Assembly: GCA_903877135.1 (NCBI GenBank)
Contig: CAIRCN010000006.1
Location: forward strand, 1 to 64,000
DNA from: an uncultured Opitutia bacterium
GTDB taxonomy: Bacteria; Verrucomicrobiota; Verrucomicrobiia; Opitutales; Opitutaceae
Length of the DNA stretch: 64,000 nucleotides
Direction of reading: 5' to 3'
Translations under genes and position numbers: made by a program
Shown here: in pieces, positions 17,239 to 26,011 of the stretch
Numbering within the stretch: position 1 is the stretch's first letter
Layout of the letters: each line of letters begins with the position of its first letter
Notes under the pieces: generated by a model
Seen by the model: only the letters and a program-made list of their open reading frames with translations
Told to the model about the DNA's origin: nothing
The model's database searches: none

Positions 17239-18636
17239 GTGAACGGAAGCCGAATTTGCGGACGCGCGCGGACATTGACCGGCCGCGGCGGGCGCGGCAG
17301 CGTGGCGGCCTTGCTTTCCTCCCTGCAAAACCTGCTGATCCGACCGGGCGCCCGGGCCGCGGCGCAGAACCTCGGCTGGCTCGTCGCCGAGAAGGCGGCG
17401 CGGCTGGTGTTCAATGTGGGCGTCGGCTTTTGGGTTGCGCGTTATCTCGGGCCGGCGCAGTTCGGTGCGCTCAATTTCGCGCTGGCGGTGGTCGGGATCG
17501 CCTCGTTGCTGGCCGAGCTGGGGTTCGAGGCAGTCGTGCGGCGCGAGCTGGTGCAGGCGCCCGAAAACGCCGTCGCGGTGCTGGCAGCTACGCGGCGGCT
17601 GCGGCTCGTGGGCGGGACGCTGGCGGGCGCGTTGCTCGTGGCGATGGTGCTGATGAGCGGCGCGTCGCTAGCCGACCGGGCGCTGCTGCTCGTGGTGGGG
17701 CTGACGCTGTTTCAGCCTGCGCTCACGGTGGCCGACCTGTGGTTTCAGGCGCGGCTGCAGGCGCGGTTTTCCGTGCTGGCGCAGGTCGGCGCGCTGCTCG
17801 TGGGCGCGGCGGTGCGCGTGACGCTGATCGTGGCGGGCGCGCCGCTGGTGGGTTTTGCGTGGGCGGTGGTCGCCGAGATGTGCGTGGGCGGAATCCTGTT
17901 CGCCAGTCTGGCGCGCCGCGCGGGGCTTGGCCGGCTGGCGGGCGCGTTTGACCGGGCGGTGGCGGGCCGGCTGCTGCGCGAGGCGTGGCCGCTGCTGCTG
18001 TCGGGCTTCGCCGTGATGCTCTACATGCGGATCGACGCCGTGATGCTGCGCAGTCTCGCGGGCGAGGCGGCGGTGGGAATTTACGCGGCGGTGGCGCGGT
18101 TCACCGAGATATGGTATTTCGTGCCGGTGGCGCTGGCGTCGAGCCTGCTGCCGGCGCTGCTGCGGGCGCGCGAACGCGGGGCGGCGGACTACGCGGTGCG
18201 GCTCCAGGCCAGCTTCGACGTGAACGCCGGGCTCGCCTACGGGCTGGCGGTGCCACTGGCGCTGGCGGCGCCGTGGCTGATCCGCGTGGCCTACGGGCCG
18301 GCGTTTGCCGCCGCCGGGCCGGTGCTCGCGCTGCATGTGTGGTCGAGCGTGTTCGTGTTTCTCGGCGTGGCGCGCGGGCAGTTCCTCGTCAACGAGGGGC
18401 ACACGCGCTTCTACTTCGGCTCGACGGTGGCGGGGCTGACGGTGAACGTCGCGCTGAACCTCGTGCTGATCCCCCGGCACGGCGCGTGGGGGGCGGCGCT
18501 GGCTACGGTGGTCGCGCAGGCGGTGGCGGCGTGGCTCTCGACGTTTTGTTGCGCCCCGTTGCGCGCCACGGCATGGATGCAGACGCGCTCCCTCCTGATT
18601 CCCTTTACCTGGTATCGTTATGTCCGCCGAGCCTGA
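17239..18636 (+). CDS. Wzx-type oligosaccharide flippase (MOP superfamily)
   Basis: This 465-residue protein has about twelve to fourteen membrane segments and the N-terminal pattern of polysaccharide flippases: AARLVFNVGVGFWVARYLGP followed by FGALNFALAVVG. The later RIDAVMLRSLAGEAAVGIYA is the conserved central loop of the family. Such proteins flip undecaprenyl-diphosphate-linked repeat units from cytoplasm to periplasm. Both plausible starts are GTG: 17239, preceded by a G-rich stretch, and 17302, which would remove 21 Arg/Gly-rich residues and start VAALLSSLQNLL. The choice is unsettled. Its 3' end overlaps the next gene by 17 bases, so it begins a plus-strand run of six genes. Confidence 0.85.
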   Translation: MNGSRICGRARTLTGRGGRGSVAALLSSLQNLLIRPGARAAAQNLGWLVAEKAARLVFNVGVGFWVARYLGPAQFGALNFALAVVGIASLLAELGFEAVVRRELVQAPENAVAVLAATRRLRLVGGTLAGALLVAMVLMSGASLADRALLLVVGLTLFQPALTVADLWFQARLQARFSVLAQVGALLVGAAVRVTLIVAGAPLVGFAWAVVAEMCVGGILFASLARRAGLGRLAGAFDRAVAGRLLREAWPLLLSGFAVMLYMRIDAVMLRSLAGEAAVGIYAAVARFTEIWYFVPVALASSLLPALLRARERGAADYAVRLQASFDVNAGLAYGLAVPLALAAPWLIRVAYGPAFAAAGPVLALHVWSSVFVFLGVARGQFLVNEGHTRFYFGSTVAGLTVNVALNLVLIPRHGAWGAALATVVAQAVAAWLSTFCCAPLRATAWMQTRSLLIPFTWYRYVRRA

Positions 18637-19303
18637 TCTTCCTCCGCCGCTGTCGCCCGCCCGCAAGACGTGGTGGTTTCTGCGCCTGCTCGCGCGGCCG
18701 GCGCTGGCGCGCAAGCTCGGCACGCTGGTGACGGAGGGCTATCTCGCGCGGACCGGCTGGGTGCGTAGCGTGTGCGAGGGCACGGTGGCCGGGCCGGCCG
18801 GCGAGCCGCGGCCGTGGACGACGCTACCGTTTACCGATTTCATCGCGCCGCGGCTGAAGGCGGAATGGACGGTATTTGAATACGGCGCGGGGGCGTCCAC
18901 GCGCTTCTACGCCAGCCGCGTGCGCGCTGTGTTGGCGGTGGAGCACGACGAGATTTTTGCCGCGCAACTGCGCCCGCAACTGCCGGCCAACGCCCGGCTG
19001 CTCGTCCACCCGGCGGCGTCGGAAGCCTATGCGAACGCGGTGGCGGAATGCAGCCCACCGCCCGATCTGGTGAGCGTGGACGGAGTCGACCGGGTGCGCT
19101 GCGTGCAGGCTGCGCTGCTCAGACTTGCCGCCGGCGGTGTGCTGGTGCTCGACGATGCCGAGCGGCCTGAATACGCGCCGGCTCATGCCGCGCTTGCTGC
19201 CGCGGGTTTCCGCCCGGTCGAGTTTTGGGGCCTCGCGCCCTGCCGGGTGGAGCGGAAATGCACGACGGTGTTTTATCGCTCTAACAACGTGCTCGGACTC
19301 TGA
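18620..19303 (+). CDS. Class I SAM-dependent methyltransferase-like protein
   Basis: This 227-residue soluble protein contains VFEYGAGASTRFYASRV near residue 78, a glycine-rich SAM-binding motif I in the E-x-G-x-G-x-S-T form used by a group of small methyltransferase-like proteins in glycan clusters. It is followed by VLAVEHDEIFAAQL (motif II acidic end) and DLVSVDGVDRVRC and GVLVLDDAERPEY, matching later Rossmann strands. The N-terminal 60 residues are basic and without recognisable domain. The ATG lies 17 bases inside the flippase gene, so it is probably translated in coupling with it. Substrate is unknown; by context a sugar or a lipid-linked oligosaccharide. Confidence 0.68.
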   Translation: MSAEPDLPPPLSPARKTWWFLRLLARPALARKLGTLVTEGYLARTGWVRSVCEGTVAGPAGEPRPWTTLPFTDFIAPRLKAEWTVFEYGAGASTRFYASRVRAVLAVEHDEIFAAQLRPQLPANARLLVHPAASEAYANAVAECSPPPDLVSVDGVDRVRCVQAALLRLAAGGVLVLDDAERPEYAPAHAALAAAGFRPVEFWGLAPCRVERKCTTVFYRSNNVLGL

Positions 19304-19311
19304 GGCGCCCC

Positions 19312-20193
19312 ATGAACGACATCCCGGTGGTGCTTTTTGCCTACGCACGTCCGGTGCATTTACGGCAGGTGCTCGCCTGTCTGCGCGAGAATGGCGTGCC
19401 GCAGATCCATGCGTTTGCGGACGGGGCAAAAGGCCCGGTGGACCGCGCCGCCGTGATGGAGACGCGGAAGCAATTGCGCGCGGTGGACTGGTGCGAAATG
19501 CGGCTGACCGAGCGCGCAGAGAACCTCGGGCTCGGCCGCAACGTCCTCGCGGGTGTGGGTGAGGTTGCGGCAGCGCACGAGATGTTTGTCGTGTGGGAGG
19601 ACGACCTCGTTTGCGTGCCGGGCACATATGCGTGGATCTGCGCCGCGCTGCAGCATTACGCGGAGGAACCCCGCGTGATGAGCGTGACGGCGTGGACGCA
19701 CTCGCGAGTGACGCCGCCCGGTGTCGGCGACCAGCCGTATTTCGACGCCCACGCGGAGTCCTGGGTCTGGGGCGGCTGGAGCCGCTCTTGGCACGGGATG
19801 GATTCCGTCAACGCCCTCGCGAAGCAACGCGCGGCGGCGGACCGCGGCGTGCCGCCCGATGGCTATGGCGCCGATTTGCCGGCGATGGCGCGCGACGAAG
19901 AGCGGAAGAACCTCTGGGCCGTGCGCTGGCTCTACCACCATCTCGCTGCGGGCGGTCTATGCCTGCGCCCGCCGTGGAGCATGGTCGAGCACATCGGCTT
20001 CGACGCGCAGGCGACGCACGCCGCCGCCGCGCTCGGTTGGACCAATCCTCCGCTGCTGATCGCACCGCCGGTGCCGACCGTGTGGCCGGAGCCGCGCGAA
20101 CACCCCGGCTGCCGCCAGCTCTGGCGGGCGGCCAATCCCGGCGGATGGCGCCAGCTCTGGCGGCGCTTGCGAGCCCGCTTCTCCCGCCGATGA
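19312..20193 (+). CDS. GT-A-fold glycosyltransferase-like protein
   Basis: This 293-residue protein opens with IPVVLFAYARPVHLRQVLAC, the start of a GT2-like/GNT-I-like family that appears in surface polysaccharide clusters. An acidic triplet, VVWEDDLVCVPG near residue 97, sits where GT-A enzymes keep the DxD metal site, and SWVWGGWSRSWHGMD near residue 153 is the typical Trp-rich acceptor-side motif of these proteins. The C-terminal tail is Arg-rich and may associate with the membrane. It starts 8 bases after the previous gene and overlaps the next as ATGA, so it lies within a coupled operon of methyltransferases. Sugar donor is unknown. Confidence 0.72.
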   Translation: MNDIPVVLFAYARPVHLRQVLACLRENGVPQIHAFADGAKGPVDRAAVMETRKQLRAVDWCEMRLTERAENLGLGRNVLAGVGEVAAAHEMFVVWEDDLVCVPGTYAWICAALQHYAEEPRVMSVTAWTHSRVTPPGVGDQPYFDAHAESWVWGGWSRSWHGMDSVNALAKQRAAADRGVPPDGYGADLPAMARDEERKNLWAVRWLYHHLAAGGLCLRPPWSMVEHIGFDAQATHAAAALGWTNPPLLIAPPVPTVWPEPREHPGCRQLWRAANPGGWRQLWRRLRARFSRR

Positions 20194-20966
20194 ACCCGTT
20201 CCGCATCTGGTGGGAAAAACAACGGTTCGAGCCCGGCTGGACCGGCCTGCTCGTGAACCCGTTTTGGTTTGCGCGCCGCGGACTACTGCGCGAGCTGCAG
20301 GCCTTTTTTCCCCAGCTTACCTGCGACGTGCTCGATGTCGGCTGCGGGCGAAAGCCCTACCGGGCGTTCGTGCCGGCGCGGCGCTATGTCGGGCTTGACC
20401 TGGACACCCCCGAACTGCGGGCGATGGGTGCGGCCGATCTGTTTTACAGTGGGGAAAAGATGCCGGCGGCGGATTGGGAGTTCGACGCGGTGCTGTGTTC
20501 GCAGGTGCTGGAGCATGTCTTCACGCCGGCGGAATTTCTGGCGGAGCTCCGGCGTGTGCTCCGGCCGGGCGGGGTGCTGCTGCTGACGACGCCGTTCGCC
20601 TGGGACGAGCATTCACAGCCGCACGATTTCGGCCGCTATGCTTCGTTTGGCCTGCGCCACATGCTGGACGCCGCGGGTTTTGAGGTCATCGCACAGCGCA
20701 AGACGTGCGCCGACGGCCGGGCGCTGGTGCAGCTGGCCGCAGGCTATGTCTACAAGGTCACGCGCAGCCGCCACCGGCTGCTGAATTTGCTCTGCCAGTT
20801 GCTGCTGATCGCGCCCATCAACGTGATCGGCGGCCTGCTCGCCTGGGTGCTGCCAGCCAATCCGGATTTTTATCTCGATAACGTCGTGCTGGCCCGCCGG
20901 CCCGCGGCGAAAATCAGCGCGGAGGCCGCACCCGGCTGCCGCCGCGGCCCGGGAGGTGGCGCGTGA
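20190..20966 (+). CDS. Class I SAM-dependent methyltransferase
   Basis: This 258-residue protein has VLDVGCGRKPYRAFV (motif I) near residue 46, YVGLDLDTPELR (motif II), then VLCSQVLEHVFTPAEFLAEL and VLRPGGVLLLTTPF, the complete Methyltransf_11/31 series. The DVGCGRKPY variant is common in methyltransferases of O-antigen and capsule clusters. The ATG at 20190 overlaps the upstream TGA; longer upstream reading is a frame shadow over the previous gene. A hydrophobic stretch near the C-terminus (LLCQLLLIAPINVIGGLLAW) could anchor it to the membrane next to lipid-linked substrates. Its stop overlaps the next start as GTGA. Confidence 0.85.
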   Translation: MNPFRIWWEKQRFEPGWTGLLVNPFWFARRGLLRELQAFFPQLTCDVLDVGCGRKPYRAFVPARRYVGLDLDTPELRAMGAADLFYSGEKMPAADWEFDAVLCSQVLEHVFTPAEFLAELRRVLRPGGVLLLTTPFAWDEHSQPHDFGRYASFGLRHMLDAAGFEVIAQRKTCADGRALVQLAAGYVYKVTRSRHRLLNLLCQLLLIAPINVIGGLLAWVLPANPDFYLDNVVLARRPAAKISAEAAPGCRRGPGGGA

Positions 20967-21916
20967 ACCTCCTCGACCGGATTTTTGCCGAACCCGAGCT
21001 GCGTGCGGCACCGCCCGTGCTGGTGGATGTCGGCGCGGCCGGCGGCGTGCACCCGGCATGGCGGCGCATTGCGCGTTATGCGATCGGCGTGGGGTTTGAG
21101 CCGGATGTGCGCGAGGCCGCGCCGCTCGGGGCAGCGCAGCGGATGTTTGCGCGCTGGATTTTCTGCCCCGGGCTGGCGGTGCCGGCGACCACGGCGAACG
21201 GCCGGCAGGTCCTGCATCTGACGCGCTCACCGCAGTGCTCCAGCACGTTGCGTCCGCGCGCGGCGGCGCTGGGCGAGTGGGCGTTTGCGGAATTCTTCGA
21301 CGTCACCGAAACGCAGGCGCTGCCAGCGACGGCGCTGGCGGCCGCCCTGGCCGCGCAGCAGCTCGAACGCGTGGACTGGTTAAAATGCGACACGCAGGGG
21401 CTCGACCTGAAACTCTACCTCAGCCTGCCGGAGGCGTGGCGCGCGCGGATGCTCGCGGTGGAGTTTGAGCCCGGGTTGATCGATGCGTATGAGGGCGAGG
21501 ACAAGCTGGCCGACGTGCTGGCCGCCATGTCGCGCGAGCCGTTCTGGCTGGCGCAACTGGCGGTGGGCCGCACGCCGCGCGCCCGGCCGGCGTTGCTGGC
21601 GGAGCGGCTGGGCGTGGGCACGGTGCGATGGGTGCGGCGGCTGGGTCCGGGTGCGCCGGCGTGGGCGAACGCGCGGTTTTTGCGCGATGTGGCCGCGCGG
21701 CCCGAGGCGCTCGACCGGCGGGCGCATCTGCTAGGGTGGGTGTTTGCGACGATCACAGGCCAGCACGGCTATGCTCTGACCGTGGCGGCGGTGGGCGGGC
21801 AACGTTTCGGGGACGAGCTGTTTGCCGCCATGTCCGCCGCGAGCACGCGGAGCCTGCGCTGGGCGATGGTGCGCGGCGTTCCCGCGATGATCGGGCGGCG
21901 GCTGGGGTGGGCGTGA
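20963..21916 (+). CDS. FkbM-family methyltransferase
   Basis: This 317-residue protein has PPVLVDVGAAGGVHP at the N-terminus, GVGFEPDVREAA as second motif and DWLKCDTQGLDLKLYLSL near residue 140. This V-D-V-G-A-A-G plus K-x-D-x-Q-G-x-D/E pattern is that of FkbM-like O-methyltransferases, which often O-methylate sugars in surface glycans. The GTG start overlaps the upstream stop (GTGA), so it is coupled to the previous methyltransferase. The C-terminal 100 residues are Arg/Ala-rich and not assigned. Three methyltransferase-like genes in this one operon (18620, 20190, 20963) suggest a heavily methylated glycan, though acceptor sites are unknown. Confidence 0.82.
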   Translation: MNLLDRIFAEPELRAAPPVLVDVGAAGGVHPAWRRIARYAIGVGFEPDVREAAPLGAAQRMFARWIFCPGLAVPATTANGRQVLHLTRSPQCSSTLRPRAAALGEWAFAEFFDVTETQALPATALAAALAAQQLERVDWLKCDTQGLDLKLYLSLPEAWRARMLAVEFEPGLIDAYEGEDKLADVLAAMSREPFWLAQLAVGRTPRARPALLAERLGVGTVRWVRRLGPGAPAWANARFLRDVAARPEALDRRAHLLGWVFATITGQHGYALTVAAVGGQRFGDELFAAMSAASTRSLRWAMVRGVPAMIGRRLGWA

Positions 21917-21923
21917 GCACGCG

Positions 21924-23039
21924 ATGAATCACTACTGCACGTATTTCGACCGCGGGTTTCTGAGCCAGGGCCTCGCGCTGTGGCGTTCGCTGGCGGCGCA
22001 CGACGCGGACTCGGTGCTGTGGGTGCTGGCGCTGGACGACTTTACGGCGGAGGTGTTGCGCGAGGTCGGCGGCACTTGGCTGCAGGTGGTGCCGCTGGCG
22101 CAGCTCGAAGCCGGAGACCTGGAGCTGGCGGCGGCGCGGGCGAACCGCACGCGGGTCGAGTATTTTTTCACGCTGTCGCCCTGCTGGCCGCACTGGCTGC
22201 TCACGCAGCACCCGGAGATCGGGCGCGTGACCTACGTGGATGCCGACATGTTTTTCTTCGGGAATCCCGAGCTGGTGTTCGCGGCGATGGAGGCGGCGGG
22301 CGCGAGCGTGCTGGTGACGGCGCACCGGTTTCCCGCGTGGCTGCGCCACTACGAGCGGCACGGAAAATTCAACGTGGGCCTGCTGTCATTTCGCAACGAT
22401 GCCACCGGCCGCGCGTGCCTCGACGACTGGCGGGAGCGCTGCCTCGCGTGGTGCCACGACCGGCTTGAGGACGGCAAATACGCGGACCAAAAATACCTCG
22501 ACGACTGGCCGGGGCGGCTGGGCGCCGCGCTGCTTGTGCTGGAGCATCCGGGGGTGAACCTCGCGCCATGGAACTGGGCGGGGCAACGCTGCAAAATCAC
22601 ACCGGCAGGCGGCGTGAACGTCGACGGCGAGCCACTGGTGCTGGTTCACTTTGCCCGGTTCCGGCCGCTCTTCGGCGACTGGTGGTGGCAGTCGGGCCAA
22701 CTCGATTACGGGGTGATGCCGTGGCGGCTGCGCAACGCGCTTTATGGCACCTATTGGCGGGCGTTGGCCGCGGCGCGGACGGAGATTGCTGCCCGCCAAC
22801 CGGGTTTCGATTTCGCGCGGCGGCCGTTACGCGCAGGACGGGAGTTTTGGCGGACCCTGCCGTTCCGCGTGCTCTTTGGCAGCGATTGGCTGTGGGTCGG
22901 CGGCGGGTTTGTCTCGGGCCGGCTGGGCCTCGGCCGCTGGTCGGGTCATCTCCTCGGGACCATGCGGATGATTTTCTTGCGCAGGAAGCGGACGATAGAG
23001 AGCGCGTCCCAAAACCAGCAGCGCCAGGGTTTGAAATAG
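21924..23039 (+). CDS. GT8-like glycosyltransferase
   Basis: This 371-residue protein starts MNHYCTYFDRGFLSQGLAL, a form typical of GT8-like transferases where a short strand leads to an S/L-x-x-S helix. It carries VTYVDADMFFFGNPE near residue 105, with the D-x-D metal site. NVGLLSFRND and KYADQKYLDDWP follow, matching the family's acceptor loop (Y/F-x-D-Q-x-x-L-D). Such enzymes are retaining transferases using nucleotide sugars in the cytoplasm. The last 94 bases overlap the 3' end of the convergent GT2 gene at 22946, so about 30 residues of its basic tail (RMIFLRRKRTIES) are antisense to the other protein's tail. The tail may be a secondary extension. Confidence 0.78.
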   Translation: MNHYCTYFDRGFLSQGLALWRSLAAHDADSVLWVLALDDFTAEVLREVGGTWLQVVPLAQLEAGDLELAAARANRTRVEYFFTLSPCWPHWLLTQHPEIGRVTYVDADMFFFGNPELVFAAMEAAGASVLVTAHRFPAWLRHYERHGKFNVGLLSFRNDATGRACLDDWRERCLAWCHDRLEDGKYADQKYLDDWPGRLGAALLVLEHPGVNLAPWNWAGQRCKITPAGGVNVDGEPLVLVHFARFRPLFGDWWWQSGQLDYGVMPWRLRNALYGTYWRALAAARTEIAARQPGFDFARRPLRAGREFWRTLPFRVLFGSDWLWVGGGFVSGRLGLGRWSGHLLGTMRMIFLRRKRTIESASQNQQRQGLK

Positions 23040-23689
23040 CGGTGGCGCACGCGGAACTCCTCGGAGTAGACGCGCCAGTCGCCGGAGTCGCTCACCCCGC
23101 GGGTGCCGCAGGCGCTGATCCGGAGTGAAATGGGCTTGAAGCGCACGTGGTTCTTCCAGAGGCGCAGGTTGAACTCGTAGTCGCCCATGATCGCGAGCGA
23201 GACTTCGAAGTCGCCGCTCTCGACGAACAGCGCACGCCGGTAAAACGCCGCCTGGTGGTGCACAAAATTCCGCGGGAGCGGGTTCACGTGGGAGCTGAGT
23301 TTGTAGATGCGCCCGTCGTCGTAGGCGGCCTCACCCACCACCACGCCGGCCTCGGTGCGTCTCATCCAGTTGAGCACCTCGCTGAGCACCATGTCGCCGA
23401 CGAGCCGGTCGTCGGCACCGAGGAACAGCACCCACTCACCATGCGCGTGGGCGAGGCCCTTGTTCATGGCGTCGTAAACGCCGCGGTCGGGCTCGGAGAC
23501 GAACGTGGCGAGGCGCGGGCGGTGTGCCTCGAGCCATTCGCGGGTGCCGTCGGTCGAGCCGCCGTCGATCACGATGAGCTCGGGTTCGCACCATTTCTGT
23601 TCCCAGACGCTCGCCAGCGCCGCTTGGATCTTCGGACCGGGATTCAGGCAGGGGACGATGACGCTGAAGGAGGGAGTTGGCGCGGACAT
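22946..23689 (-). CDS. GT2-family glycosyltransferase (WcaA-like)
   Basis: This 247-residue GT-A enzyme has SVIVPCLNPGPKIQAAL at the start, LIVIDGGSTDGTREWL near residue 38 and GEWVLFLGADDRLV near residue 85, the nucleotide-sugar and metal motifs of GT2. VYDAMNKGLAHAHG is also a strongly conserved GT2 stretch of WcaA/colanic-type enzymes. The ATG at 23689 is chosen since it starts 8 residues before the first strand; a longer frame reaches 23761 but would run past the divergent start at 23730. Its last 94 bases overlap the plus-strand gene at 21924. The C-terminal tail is basic and aromatic (RYFKPWRCWFWDAL), possibly a membrane-associating helix. Confidence 0.85.
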   Translation of the reverse strand: MSAPTPSFSVIVPCLNPGPKIQAALASVWEQKWCEPELIVIDGGSTDGTREWLEAHRPRLATFVSEPDRGVYDAMNKGLAHAHGEWVLFLGADDRLVGDMVLSEVLNWMRRTEAGVVVGEAAYDDGRIYKLSSHVNPLPRNFVHHQAAFYRRALFVESGDFEVSLAIMGDYEFNLRLWKNHVRFKPISLRISACGTRGVSDSGDWRVYSEEFRVRHRYFKPWRCWFWDALSIVRFLRKKIIRMVPRR

Positions 23690-23729
23690 TGCTTTCGCCA
23701 ACAGTTTTGCACAGCGTGCGCGGGTGTCC

Positions 23730-24638
23730 ATGCCGAACACACCCGTGCTCTCGATCATCATCGTCGCCTACCGGTCGCGCGACGAGATTGGGCCGTGCCT
23801 GGCGTCGCTGCCGTGCACGCTCGGCGGGCGCGAGGTGGAGGTCTGCGTGGTCGACAACTCGCCCGGCGACGGCGCGGGCGACGTGGTGCGGGCGGGATTT
23901 CCGCAGGTGGCGTATCTGGCGCCCGGCGAAAACCTCGGCTTCGGCCGCGCCAATAACCTCGGCTTCGCGCACACCCGCGGCGAGTTCGTGCTATTTCTCA
24001 ACCCCGACACGGTCTGCAACGCGCCGGCGCTGGAACACTGCCTTGCGCGGCTGGAGGCGGACGTGGAGATCGGGCTGATCTCGCCGAAGCTCGTGACGGC
24101 GGAGGGGGCGATGGACTTGGCGTGCCGGCGGGGCATTCCGACGCTGTGGGATGGTTTCTGCCGGGCGGTGGGACTGGCGGGGGCGTTTCCGCGGAGCGCG
24201 TGGTTCGCCGGCTACAACCTGACGTTTCTGCCGGAGGACGGGACCTACGATGTGGGGGCGATCAACGGGGCGTTCATGCTGGGGGCGCGGTGGCTGTTTG
24301 CCGAGGAGGTGGCGGAGGGCGGTGCGGCGTTCGACGAGCGGTTTTTCATGTATGGCGACGATCTCGACCTGTGCATCCGCGTGGGACGGGCGGGATTTCG
24401 GATCGTCTATGACGGGCGCGTGCAGATCACGCACCTGAAGGGCGTGAGCGTGGCGAAGGACTACCAAGCGATGGCGCGGGCTATTTTCGACGCGAATCGC
24501 GAGGTTTTCCTGAAGCACTTCAATCCGCATGGCTCGGCGCTGGTGCGGTGGAAATACGCCGCGGCGTTTGGCGCGTGGAAATGGATCGCGCTCACGCGGG
24601 CGCGACTCCGCCGGCACCGTCGCGTGCGGCCGCTGTGA
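23730..24638 (+). CDS. GT2 rhamnosyltransferase-like glycosyltransferase
   Basis: This 302-residue enzyme has LSIIIVAYRSRDEIGPCL, VCVVDNSPGDGAG near residue 37, and the block LGFGRANNLGFAHTRGEFVL followed by LNPDT. This L-G-F-G-x-A-x-N-x-G and L-N-P-D pattern is that of WbbL-like GT2 enzymes, many of which transfer rhamnose. INGAFMLGARWLF and FFMYGDDLDLCIRVGRAGF complete it, with the E/D-D-x-D-L-C motif of this branch. The ATG at 23730 lies 40 bases from the divergent GT2 start. The tail is basic (RLRRHRRVRPL). Its stop overlaps the next start as GTGA, coupling it to a membrane protein. Confidence 0.87.
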   Translation: MPNTPVLSIIIVAYRSRDEIGPCLASLPCTLGGREVEVCVVDNSPGDGAGDVVRAGFPQVAYLAPGENLGFGRANNLGFAHTRGEFVLFLNPDTVCNAPALEHCLARLEADVEIGLISPKLVTAEGAMDLACRRGIPTLWDGFCRAVGLAGAFPRSAWFAGYNLTFLPEDGTYDVGAINGAFMLGARWLFAEEVAEGGAAFDERFFMYGDDLDLCIRVGRAGFRIVYDGRVQITHLKGVSVAKDYQAMARAIFDANREVFLKHFNPHGSALVRWKYAAAFGAWKWIALTRARLRRHRRVRPL

Positions 24639-26011
24639 AAGCGCGCGCCGCAAGATTCGGCCCGGCGGTGCTCGTCTTCGCCGCGGTGCTCGCCGCCCAG
24701 CTGGCGCTGGTCGCCGCTGCGGGCACCGACGTGCCGTTTCAGGAGCAATGGGACTTGGAGGGCGGCTGGCTGGTCCCGGCGTGGCGCAGCGGGACGTTGC
24801 ACGCGGCGGATTTTTTCCGGGCGCACAACGGCCACCGCATCGCCTGGACACACGCGCTCAACCTCGCGCTCCTGGCCGCTAACGGCCGCTGGGACCCCCT
24901 CGTGCAACTCGTGGCCGGGGCGTTCCTGCACGCGCTGGTGGCGGCCGGACTGGCGTGGCAGCTCCTGCGCGGGTGGGGCGCGCGGTGGGCGCTGGCGGCG
25001 GGTGTGATCGTGGCGGCGCTGCCGTTCATCGGCTGGCACAACGCGCTGTGGGGATTTCAGTCGCATGTGTATTTCGCCGCGGGATTTTCGCTGCTGGCGT
25101 TTATGCTGCTCGGCGGGGAACAAGTGCCGATTCGGTGCGCGTGGGCCGGAATTGCGGCGGGCGTCGCGGCGTTGCTGGCGATGGGCGTGGGCGCGCTCGT
25201 GCCTGTGGCGCTCCTGGCGCTCGCGGCGCTGCGCGCGGCGGAGACGCGCCGCGGCGACTGGGGGCGGGTGTGGCCCGCGCTGACCCTGCTGGGGCTGGCC
25301 TGGTTGCTGGCCGCCGACGTGCCAGAGCTGGCCGCTCTGCGCGCCGCGAACACGGGAGAGTTTTTTACCGCGCTCGGCCGGGCGCTGGCCTGGCCGCACA
25401 CCGGGCAGCCGCTGGCGGCGGTCGCGCTCAACGTCCCGCTCGTGCTGGTGGTGGCCGGCCGTGCGCTGCGCCTCAGCCCGCCGGCAGCGGGGGAGGATTT
25501 TGTTTTGCTGCTGGGCGGCTGGGCGGCGGCGGTGGCGGTGGCGGTGGCGTGGGCCCGCGGCGGGAGCGCGGAGTGGGCGGCGGGCGTGCCGTCCCGCTAT
25601 GCGGATTTTCTGGTGCTGCTGCCGCTGGCCAACGCCTGGTGCGCCGCCCGGCTCGTGAGCGAGGCCACGGACAAATCGCGCCACTTCGCCTACGCGCTCG
25701 GCGGTGCCTGGGGCGTATTCCTTGTCGTCGGCTGGCTCGCGCTCGCCGCGCAGATGTGGCGCGGCGTGATCGCGCCGCGGGCGCGCGACCGTGAGGCGCC
25801 GGTGCGACTGGTACGGCAGTTCCAGGCGACGGGCGATGCGGCGGTGTTTGCCGGCCAGCCGCGGTTGCTCGTGCCGCATCCGGATGCGGAGGCGGTCCGG
25901 CGCGTTCTGGCGGATCCGCGGCTGCGCGGCGTGTTGCCGCCCTCTTTGCAGCCGAACGCGCCGCAGGGGCCGCTCTCCCGCGGGGTGCGCGCGCTGCTGG
26001 GTCGTCAGTAG
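24635..26011 (+). CDS. GT-C-like integral membrane protein
   Basis: This 458-residue protein is very Ala/Leu-rich with about ten membrane segments. After the first helix comes DVPFQEQWDLEGGWL, then FFRAHNGHRIAWTHALNL; this acidic loop followed by a conserved H-N-G/E-H-R motif is known from uncharacterised membrane proteins in polysaccharide clusters. The GTG at 24635 overlaps the TGA of the upstream GT2 gene and is preferred over an ATG at 24548 inside that gene. The C-terminal 70 residues are soluble. It converges on the phosphoglycosyl transferase gene, overlapping it by 7 bases. Function as a lipid-linked sugar transferase is inferred from topology and context only. Confidence 0.62.
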   Translation: MKARAARFGPAVLVFAAVLAAQLALVAAAGTDVPFQEQWDLEGGWLVPAWRSGTLHAADFFRAHNGHRIAWTHALNLALLAANGRWDPLVQLVAGAFLHALVAAGLAWQLLRGWGARWALAAGVIVAALPFIGWHNALWGFQSHVYFAAGFSLLAFMLLGGEQVPIRCAWAGIAAGVAALLAMGVGALVPVALLALAALRAAETRRGDWGRVWPALTLLGLAWLLAADVPELAALRAANTGEFFTALGRALAWPHTGQPLAAVALNVPLVLVVAGRALRLSPPAAGEDFVLLLGGWAAAVAVAVAWARGGSAEWAAGVPSRYADFLVLLPLANAWCAARLVSEATDKSRHFAYALGGAWGVFLVVGWLALAAQMWRGVIAPRARDREAPVRLVRQFQATGDAAVFAGQPRLLVPHPDAEAVRRVLADPRLRGVLPPSLQPNAPQGPLSRGVRALLGRQ

